21,395 nucleotides of DNA from Theodoxus fluviatilis (Eukaryota; Mollusca; Gastropoda; Cycloneritida; Neritidae): positions 1 through 21,395 of the forward strand of contig JAWQFJ010014891.1 of NCBI GenBank assembly GCA_034096865.1, given 5' to 3'. A program made the position numbers and the translations under genes. Each line of letters starts with the position of its first letter. Position 1 is the first letter of the stretch. This document shows, piece after piece, positions 1-7,902 of the stretch. The notes under the pieces were generated by a model, which did not search any database, was not told the origin of the DNA, and saw nothing but the letters and a program-made list of their open reading frames with translations.

Positions 1-911
1 TAGTTGGCAACTACGGATTTAGTCCACCTCTTGATGTGGTGGAAATATCGTCGTCAACTACAGTTGAAATGAACGACAGTCAGGTTTCATGCATTGCAGA
101 CTGTGACGTTCAGTTGGCAACTAAAGCTTTAGTCGGCTTTCATGCATCAGAGCCATGCCTCCGAGCAGTGCCCCACGTTCTCCTTTGTAGGTGATCTAAA
201 TATGGACGACAGCCAGAGGGATTTTGGCATTAAGATGACCTCCTGGCACACGTTATTTCACAGAGTTTGCCTGGGGCTAGCTAATGCATGAACTCTCGTT
301 TCATGACCTCCAGTTTATCTCCCTGATTAAAACAAGTCCCATCAAGTCTTACATTTGCTAGAACAGAGGAAGACACAGGTTGATGAGTGAGTATCAGCTG
401 AGATTATATACCACTTTCGTGGATTCGGAACGCTCGAAGGTGTGAACCGATCATTGAATGAGCTGATAATTTTCAATCATTCAACAAACACAAATATGGA
501 GTTGATTTGGAATGAACGTGTAACATGCGCCTAAAGCCACTCCATACCGCCCCCCCCCCCCCCTCCCCCCAGTCATCCGGAACCTCTGGCTGCAGAGCTT
601 TCAGATCCTCATCCAGTAGCTCAGCCTGGGAGCGCCCCAGGCTGCCAGCGAGATTACCGCGAGGTTTCACGACAGGGTCACATCCCTCCAATACAAATGT
701 ACATTCAAAAAGGTGACTTTTATACATTACTTCTTGCATTTAATTTTGTTTAATGAATTTCTTCATTTTTTAATTGATCATTGCAAATATCAGTATAGTG
801 CAAAAAAAGATTATAAAAAAGATATATCATCAGCAGCATCCACATTCTTATCGTCATCGTCATAACTATAAGAAAGAAAGAAATAAACCAACAGAAACAA
901 ACAATACAAAC
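1..911. other. Unassigned sequence with a short spaced direct repeat and a poly-C run
   Basis: No gene is recognised here. The string AGTTGGCAACTA followed by a TTTAGTC occurs at 2-23 and again near 113-134, about 110 bp apart, and TTTCATGCAT occurs near 87 and 138, so part of the first 150 bases may be an old diverged duplication. A run of 14 C (550-563) followed by T and six more C marks a low-complexity tract. The short frames on both strands around 473-739 cross this poly-C tract and show no recognisable domain. The last 150 bases are AT-rich and lead into the microsatellite. Confidence 0.5.
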
Positions 912-1240
<329 letters not shown>

Positions 1241-1247
<7 letters not shown>

Positions 1248-1268
1248 CGAACGAACGAACGAACGAAC
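1241..1268 (-). repeat. (GTTC)7 tail of the LINE
   Basis: Seven perfect GAAC units on the plus strand lie immediately next to TTTATTTTAC. On the minus strand this reads GTAAAATAAA followed by GTTC repeats. The junction of an AATAAA-type signal with a short tandem tail marks the 3' terminus of the retrotransposon and fixes its orientation. Confidence 0.75.
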
Positions 1269-1348
1269 TTTATTTTACAAGGGTAGTGAATTAGGCAGTA
1301 GTGCCTTTCTTACATTCAGCCCTTGAGGCAAAATATTCAAATGTGGTA

Positions 1349-1383
<35 letters not shown>

Positions 1384-1533
1384 GAGAGAGACAGAGAGAG
1401 AGAGAGACAGAGAGAGAGACAGACACAGAGAGAGAGAGGGGGGGGAGCTGGAGAAAGGGGGAGGAAGGGAAGAGAGAATGAGAGTAAGAGGGTTGGTGGG
1501 TTGGGGAGAGAGGGTGGGGTAGAGGGAGGGAGG

Positions 1534-1620
<87 letters not shown>
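1349..1620. repeat. GA-rich microsatellite inside the LINE 3' UTR
   Basis: Mostly GA dinucleotides with GACA, GGGA and GGTGG interruptions in the middle (about 1438-1540), ending in a long pure AG run at 1620. LINE-like unique sequence resumes on both sides. It produces spurious long Ser-Leu frames on the minus strand. Confidence 0.9.
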
Positions 1621-1624
<4 letters not shown>

Positions 1625-1973
1625 TATAATTATCGCAAGTATTATACATGTACAATTTCTTAAACATACTAAAAATGGGTAGATAGTGTACCAGAGAAGC
1701 AAAATTTAAATATGGAACTTGAATCAACTACAATGACATATACATAAAAAACAATTTTCTAAACATCCAAATGTTAAAAACAAATAACATACATGTAGGC
1801 CAAAGCCTCTTGGTGTACACTCCCTCCCCTACTCCCCACCCCCAATCAGCCGGAACCCCTCGATAGTTCAGCAGGGGTGGCCTGAAGTAAGCATATATGT
1901 GAGGGATGGACAATATACACAAATACACACTTAGCCGTTCCACTGTCTAGACGCCAGATGAAAGCGTGGAAAA

Positions 1974-3332
1974 CTATGTCATAGGATGATGCCTGAGAAT
2001 AATGCGAATTTTATCTTTGAACATAGGCAAAGATTTGATACATTTTATGTCATCAGGCAGTGTATTCCACAGAGCAGCCCCAGAGTAAGATAGGCTCGAT
2101 TTGAACAAATCAATGCGAGGCTGAGGCAGGAGAAATTTGTCACGACCTCTGAATGATGACTGCTCAAATAGTTTGGTTAGATATTCTGGTGTTCGGCCAT
2201 CTTTTACCTTTTTCACAAGCACACACTTATTGAGTTGCAGATGCTTATGGAGAGGCAAAATGTCAAGCATTTCCATTTTCCTTTCAGTGCTGAGAGATTT
2301 ATTTGGGATCATAAGCTTAGAAGCTCTTCTGTAAAGTGAATTAACTCTCTTCAAATTAGCTTCACTACAGTTATCCCACAATGTTGATGCGTAATTGATG
2401 TGTGATATGATGTGGGCACTGAAAAAGATTTTGCAGGTTTCCGTGTCTACAAAGTGCCTCAGCTTTGACAGTAGAAAGAGATTTCTTGAAATCTTTTTGC
2501 ACATTAGATTTATGTGTGAATTCCAGTCTAACTGTTCGTCAATCATCACCCCAAGCACTTTGTGTTCTTTCACCTTTTCTATCGGCTCTGCATCAAGTGA
2601 GAGTGGGAGTGACAAAGGATGTAGTTGATGTTTTTGCCTTGTGGTTATCACCATATACTTGGTTTTGGATGGGTTGAGGACCATATGATTTGAAAGACAC
2701 CAGCAACATATTTCATCAAGACTCTTTTGGAGTTTATCTGCCACAGTTTCGGTTGAGCTGTCCGCGATAGACAGCGTTGTATCATCTGCAAACATGTTGC
2801 ATGAGACCTTTCTATCTGTGATATGCAAGGGTAGGTCATTTATGAATAAGCAGAATAAAAGGGGGCCTAGTACAGATCCCTGTGGGACACCGGCTTTTAG
2901 AATACCATACTTGGAAACGTGCCCATCGAATTGGACACTTTGTTGTCGATTATCCAGGAATGACTGAAAAAACTTCATAGTCGTGTGACCATGAAAATAA
3001 AGAGCCAGTTTATCCAATAGTATGTCGTGATGTACCATGTCAAAGGCTTTTCTGAAATCTAGGAAGACAGATCCTATCACTTTCGAGGTGTTAATGGCGT
3101 GCAGCCAGGTGTCAATCAGGTGGGATAATGCAGTATGGCAGGAATGTTTTGGTCGGAAGCCCGATTGAAGGGGGTGAAGAAGACTGTGCCGATCAAGAAA
3201 TGCCAACAGATGTTTGTGAACGTGCTTTTCAATTGGTTTTGATAAAATTGATAGAACTGATATGGGTCGGAAGTCATCTAGAATTGTGGGAGTTTTCACT
3301 TTTGGTAGAGGGATAACTTTAGCTTTTTTCCA
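1974..3332 (-). pseudogene. LINE ORF2 fragment: reverse transcriptase domain and C-terminal region
   Basis: This is an open frame with no internal stop, encoding the reverse transcriptase of a non-LTR retrotransposon. Numbered from the codon at 3299, motifs in order are FRPIS (10-14), SGFRPKHSC (46-54), the catalytic LDFRKAFD block (80-87), GVPQGSVLGP (137-146), the catalytic FADD box (170-173), LNPSKTK (208-214) and KVLGVMID (247-254). The C-terminal tail contains ALWNTLP, common in CR1/Jockey/Rex-type ORF2. The codon at 3299 is GTG, not ATG. The same frame continues upstream through KKAKVIPLPK to a Trp codon at 3332-3330, then becomes Ser-Leu repeats of the microsatellite. The endonuclease domain and the first part of the RT are therefore missing, and the copy cannot be autonomous. 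The intact frame and catalytic aspartates suggest a fairly recent insertion. Confidence 0.85.
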
Positions 3333-3731
3333 GAGAAAGAGAGAGATAGCGAGAGAGAGAGATAACGAGAGAGAGAGATAGCGAGAGAGAGAGATAGAGA
3401 GAGAGAGACAGAGAGAGAGAGACAGGGAGAGGGAGAGAGGGAGAGAGAGAGAGACAGGGAGAGAGAGAGAGAGACAGGGAGAAAGAGAGAGAGAGACAGG
3501 GAGAGAGAGAGACAGGGAGAGAGAGACAGGGAAAGAGAGAGACAGTGAGAGAGAGAGAGAGACATGGAGAGAAAGAGAGACGGAGAGAGAGAGAGACAGG
3601 GAGAGAGAGACAGACAGGGAGAGAGAGAGAGAGACAGGGAGAGAGAGAGTCAGAGAGAGACAGAGACAGGGAGAGACAGAGACAGGGAGAGAGAGAGAGA
3701 CAAACAGAGAGAGACAGATAGAGACAGACTC
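3333..3731. repeat. GA / GACAGG compound microsatellite
   Basis: About 400 bp of imperfect GA with regular GACAGGGA, GATAGC and GACAGA interruptions. It begins at the exact point where the LINE reverse transcriptase frame is lost. Frames on both strands (Ser-Leu-Ser or Arg-Glu-Arg repeats) are artefacts of the repeat. Confidence 0.9.
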
Positions 3732-4682
3732 TTAATCGCTCTTTCTGGTCCCCGACAGAAACAAGCGCAGCAGTTGTTGCGGTGCTTCCATGAATCAAAG
3801 TGGATTTTGTTCACTGAAAATTGGAATTGAATCTCTCCGCTTCAAGGCATATTTATCTTTGGTCGTGGTGAGGTATATAGACCGTGAACGCAGAATTAGC
3901 GTGGCACGTTAGATTTAAAATCACCGCTGAGGCTACAGCAGCGATCAAAGAGCAACTCAACAGACCGCAACAGAGACAGGAACCCGGATGACTTTGGACA
4001 ACATTTGCATTCCGCTGCGTGGATTCATACGTGCCAGTGGCCATTTTGGCCATTTCCAAAAATGGCGAGATCAACATTTTCAATGCATTGAATAATGCCT
4101 GGTAACTAAGACCCCATTTGGGTTATGTGAAATTGTGCGCACCTTTCAAGAATGGAAAAGTTTTGCGTTGCCGATTTTTTACTGATAGGGAAATCTTGGA
4201 ATGCTGCGTGCGCATGACGAAATCTCCACGCGGCACTTCACTTCATGGGGGAGTCGGCGGATTACAGCGCGCAGCTTTCAATGCAGCGTTGTAGTCGTTT
4301 TCCCCTGCTCTCCATCCACTTCCGCTTGCGAGCAGGAGGCGCCATTATCGCCGTAGGCTTCCTTATCAAGGCGTGACTGCACTGGGAATCATTGGAGTCG
4401 TTCACACGAGTGTTCGTAATGCATTGCCTACTGTGGAATATCCAGATGATATCTACTCCAGGCGGGGAAGTGTTTACCACGGTAGAGTGGGACTGGATGG
4501 ACCGTTCGACACACCAGGTGCAGCAGCAGGACATGACTGCACATCTGTAGCGTCTTAGCGGGACCGGAATCTCTAGCGGCCCTTAAACGATCGATTTGAA
4601 TTTCTGATCATGACGACCTGCTGTGTGTCGGGACAATCAAAGGTCTCATGGCGTGCACCGTTTGTAGGTAGAAGTTAAGGTG
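3732..4682. other. Unassigned intergenic sequence
   Basis: No gene is recognised. It holds a small hairpin-capable sequence (GCCATTTT at 4040-4047 pairing with AAAATGGC at 4059-4066, loop 11). Short frames near 4262-4558 lie on both strands and overlap each other; they match no family known to me. This is the last sequence before the left palindrome arm, whose window-limited outer edge is 4882. Confidence 0.5.
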
Positions 4683-5022
4683 CACTTTTTATATAGCGCC
4701 TTTTCCCCTCATTGACGGGTGCTCAAGCTGCACACATTTACCTCCTCGTCATCGGGCTACCTCTTTGTATCACTCCGACATCATCTCAACTCCCTGGGGA
4801 GCATGCAACGACGCTGCGAATGAACGCGCCAAAGATAGCTATCACTGTTTTCCAACTTAGCCCTCACAGGTACCCTTTTTACTCCTGGGTGGGAAAATCC
4901 AATGTGAATAAAGCACGTAGCTTAAGGATGGTATTCTAGAATCCTCGTAGTTTCGAACACCGCACCTACCGGCCGCTAGGGACTGCAGGTCAAGCGCGCT
5001 GACCACTCGGCCACGGCGCCTC
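4683..5022 (-). mobile_element. tRNA-derived SINE-like element
   Basis: On the minus strand, near the upper coordinate, is an A-box-like sequence TGGCCGAGTGGTCAGCGC (about 5013-4996), the form seen in tRNA-Leu/Ser-type heads. About 35-40 bp further on is an imperfect B box, GTGTTCGAAAC (around 4960-4950). The body continues to GGCGCTATATAAAAAG near 4690, which resembles the 3' ends that SINEs share with LINEs. The normal tRNA acceptor and anticodon pairings are not preserved, so this is not a tRNA gene. A and B boxes would act as an internal RNA polymerase III promoter. The boundaries are estimates. A noisy partial copy lies at the end of the right palindrome arm. Confidence 0.55.
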
Positions 5023-6056
5023 ATGGTGCGCTGTGTGTCTGTTTGCCTTGCAATGGCGCCTCACCCTACAGGGAGGATGAGTTAACCTCGCTCTGCAAAT
5101 CATCAGACCTATCTACAAACAAGAAAAAAGGGAGGATCTCTCACATGATGTATATATTTTTCTTCTTGTGAAAGGAAACCTGTAGGATTGAAAATTCAAG
5201 TGAATGTTGGATATTCAGCCACTTGTCGATACATTATGCGGTAGGCAGTGAGTCTCGCAGGTGCTGATCCTGAAGATATTGAAATGATATGCAAATGACT
5301 TGTGCTGTATCTAAGAAGATGATTTGAAAATGTTCTTGGCAACCTCTGGTCATCACGTGCGAGCCCTATGGGGTCATGCGTCACTGGGGACTGAACATGC
5401 ATACACCACCCTGCTTCCTCATGGTCTCGCCAACTTTGAGACAGGGGATGCCTTTAGCAGCGTCTGAAATGTTTTGACTGGAGAAAATATTGTAGTGTTG
5501 AAAAGGGCAACTGCCTGAGCTTTTATTACTTGGCATTTGCGATTCCTTTGCGCACTTCTGCTTCGGAAACAATGATTTGAAGACAAAGCAACAGTGTACA
5601 AAACGACAACATTTGTATAATAAGTGCGCATTTTGAACGAAGTATTAACAGCATTTGCTCTTGTATTGCCCTCTCTATATGTTAGCGACATCTGAAGAGT
5701 GATGATCAGGACGGCTGTGCTCATTAGATAGAGTGAACAGATCCTCGAAAAGCGAGAGATATAGCAATGTCCATCCATTACGCGTTACGTCACAGAGGAA
5801 AGGGACGCTCCAGCATACTTGCATTGTCTGTGACGCTTCAGACCGCCCATCAAATGATGCAATATTTTACTTTGTTGGCTTTCTTTGCTCTGTCACTCAA
5901 ATCGGGCAGCTGTCTAAAAAATGAGTTCAAGTTTGAGTATTAGTTTAAAGAATCATGAGTGAGAAAACAAGGTACTGTTTGTAATAATGATCACATCCAT
6001 GGGGTTTTCAACCTGATCTTTACCAAACTGCTCACATCCCTCTCCCTATCCACATG
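5023..6056. other. Unassigned sequence in the left arm
   Basis: No gene, RNA or repeat is recognised over about 1 kb. The overlapping short frames at 5196-5924 on both strands show no conserved domain and have no counterpart frame in the noisy right-arm copy. GTTTGCCTTGCAATGGCGCC (5040-5059), next to the SINE-like head, may belong to that element's flank. Confidence 0.5.
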
Positions 6057-6236
6057 TATATATGCGTGTATATATGCGTGTATATGTGTGTGTATATATG
6101 CGTGTATATATGCGTGTATATATGCGTGTATAAATGCGTGTATATTTGTGTGTATACATGCGTGTATATTTGTGTGTATATTTGTGTGTATATTTGTGTG
6201 TATATATGCGTGTATATATGCGTGTATATATGCGTG
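6057..6236. repeat. 12-bp minisatellite, 15 units
   Basis: Fifteen consecutive 12-bp units of TATATATGCGTG with variants TATATTTGTGTG, TATACATGCGTG and TATAAATGCGTG, and no length change across the array. The period is a multiple of three, so every frame that starts open stays open. This explains the Tyr-Ile-Cys-Val and Ile-Tyr-Thr frames on both strands. A degraded copy is at about 19824-20034. Confidence 0.95.
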
Positions 6237-6428
6237 TATATACTGTCGTGAGGCAAACGCTGCGTATTGAGGAGAACGACAGGCTCATGCGATTTTGCAA
6301 ACGAGTGAATCTCGCCATAATGACGCCACGTGACGCAACAGCGAGACCCGCGCTTTGGAGGGCAGCCGCAGCTGGCCGCCATCGAATCTTTTTTTCTGCC
6401 GTGTTATCAGAGTGACGATCGCCGCCAA
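6237..6428. other. Short unique spacer between arrays
   Basis: Unique GC-balanced sequence that separates the 12-bp array from the CA-rich tract. No gene is recognised. Its right-arm counterpart at about 19570-19810 is clearly alignable but carries many indels. Confidence 0.4.
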
Positions 6429-6695
6429 ACTGCACACGCACGCACGCTTACACACGCACACACATACGCACGAACGCACGCACACACATACACACAGTCA
6501 TGCACGCACGCACACACACATACACACACACGCACGCACACACGCATGGTCACGCGGACACACACATACACACATTGGCACGCATACACGCATGCACGCA
6601 TGCATGCGCGGACACACACACATACACACACACATATACTTACACACACATATACTTACACACATATATATATATACTTACACACACACATACAC

Positions 6696-6762
<67 letters not shown>
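6429..6762. repeat. CA / CACG-rich microsatellite
   Basis: An imperfect mixture of CACACG, CACGCA, CACATA and ACTTACAC motifs ending in a pure CA run of about 60 bp (roughly 6697-6762). It creates Thr-His and Val-Cys frames in several registers. The right-arm counterpart (about 19183-19560) has lost the pure dinucleotide run and reads as irregular GT-rich sequence. Confidence 0.93.
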
Positions 6763-6765
<3 letters not shown>

Positions 6766-7300
6766 TTACGTACAAATATAACATACAGGTCGTAAACTTG
6801 AAAACGCCCATGGCTTCACTTCCCTATTTACGGAGCCGCTGTGCAATCCTCCACCCAACTCGCACTTTTCTTCCAAGCCCAGTCTGGTGGCACTTCAGGG
6901 ACGCGTTGCTTACGCTAGGATCCGGCGAGGACCTTGCAAGAAATGCGAGGCGGGTGCGTTTCCTACAGCGTCTCGCTCACAAGGAGGCACGAGATTTGCG
7001 GAAGAGGCTGCTGGGTACTGAGCCGCTCCTAGCCGCGAGGCCCGGCTGACCCAAAATGGCGGAGACCGTGCCATTGGGTCACTGTTCACAGACTGCAGTA
7101 CTTGTTATATGCGTCTCACTGTTGAGAATGGAAAAGTGTACCTACATGGAAGATAATTTGCTGTTCGAGTGTTTATTTGGATATTTTGAAGAGCATGTAC
7201 ATTATATAGGTTACATGGACGAACACTGTCGACATTTTCTTTTATCGTGGCATACACGAAGGAGCGTCGATTCCCCGGACATGTCCACTCACTGAATTAT
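6763..7300. other. Unique sequence between CA tract and 7-bp array
   Basis: A frame that enters from the CA tract stays open to a TGA at 7047-7049. Its last 70 or so residues (about 6830-7049) are non-repetitive and rich in Arg, Leu and Ala, with an EDLARNARRVRFLQRLAHKE segment that could form a charged helix. I do not recognise it. It has no start of its own outside the repeat, and it is broken in the right arm, so it is at best an exon candidate. AAAATGGCGGAG at 7055-7066 is a YY1-like core. Confidence 0.3.
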
Positions 7301-7580
7301 ACACAGTACACAGTACACAGTACACAGTACACAGTACACAGTACACAGTACACAGTACACAGTACACAGTACACAGTACACAGTACACAGTACACAGTAC
7401 ACAGTACACAGTACACAGTACACAGTACACAGTACACAGTACACAGTACACAGTACACAGTACACAGTACACAGTACACAGTACACAGTACACAGTACAC
7501 AGTACACAGTACACAGTCCACAGTACACAGTACACAGTACACAGTACACAGTACACAGTACACAGTACACAGTACACAGT
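7301..7580. repeat. 7-bp minisatellite, 40 units of ACACAGT
   Basis: Exactly 280 bp, 40 units of 7 bp, with a single substitution visible (ACAGTCCACAGT around 7511-7520). Because 7 is coprime to 3, each frame cycles through the whole unit in all registers. Neither strand of the unit contains a stop in any register, so all three minus-strand frames remain open with a Tyr-Cys-Val-Leu-Cys-Thr-Val pattern. These are not genes. The right-arm counterpart is 18281-18560. Confidence 0.97.
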
Positions 7581-7902
7581 CCTTTGCACTGATCAGGCGT
7601 GTATCGAGGCACATTATTTTCGACAAAATTATCTACAGTTAAACACGGGTTGCTTTCTTTTCTTTGAAAAGCTCACATTCCATGCGAAATGTCACCATGG
7701 TATGTTCTATCAAGTGAACACAATTGCTGTGATATCTGCATCGTCAGTCACTTCGTCTATCGGCAACTTCTTCACCGACTCTGGTACCAGGACGCAGCCA
7801 TGTTCTCTCGGACTTTCACAGTGCCAATTGGTCATTGCCTAGTGGCCCGCCTCACCTCGGGCTTGTTCGCGAGGAATTGTTCGCCAGCTAGGTGGGCTAA
7901 GC
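7581..7902. other. Unique leader upstream of the 24-bp array
   Basis: Non-repetitive sequence containing the ATG at 7689 that opens the long repeat-encoded frame. A second ATG in good context (CACCATGG, 7694-7701) lies in another frame and stops at once. TTCTCTCGGACTTTCACAG, ending near 7821, resembles a splice acceptor, so the first part of the long frame may not be translated even if the remainder is. Confidence 0.4.

Larger units (their letters stand above)
1241..3332 (-). mobile_element. 5'-truncated non-LTR retrotransposon (LINE, CR1/Jockey-like)
   Basis: Read on the minus strand, the element enters inside the reverse transcriptase domain at 3332 and runs through the end of ORF2 (stop at 1976-1974). 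A 3' untranslated region of about 700 bp follows, ending in an AATAAA-containing stretch and seven GTTC units (1241-1268, GAAC on the plus strand). A short 3' tandem tail of this sort and 5' truncation are typical of target-primed insertion of CR1/L2/Jockey-group elements. A GA microsatellite of about 270 bp (1349-1620) interrupts the 3' UTR. The 5' break coincides with the start of another GA microsatellite at 3333. Clade assignment is by reverse transcriptase motif style only. No target-site duplication could be found because both ends lie against microsatellites. Confidence 0.8.

Noticed and set aside
4040..4066. Eight-base stem with an 11-base loop as a regulatory hairpin
   Set aside because: Short and isolated, with no neighbouring gene or terminator context; expected by chance at this size.
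4262..4558. Short overlapping frames of 60-90 codons on both strands
   Set aside because: They overlap one another in opposite orientation and lack known motifs or a conserved counterpart.
4940..5022. A functional tRNA gene
   Set aside because: A and B box resemblance exists, but acceptor-stem pairing and a normal anticodon arm are not evident, and the sequence continues into a SINE-like body.
7242..7642. Cys-rich (YCVLCTV)n frames that look like a secreted cysteine-repeat protein
   Set aside because: The 7-bp unit yields the same open pattern in all three minus frames, so it is a consequence of the repeat alone.
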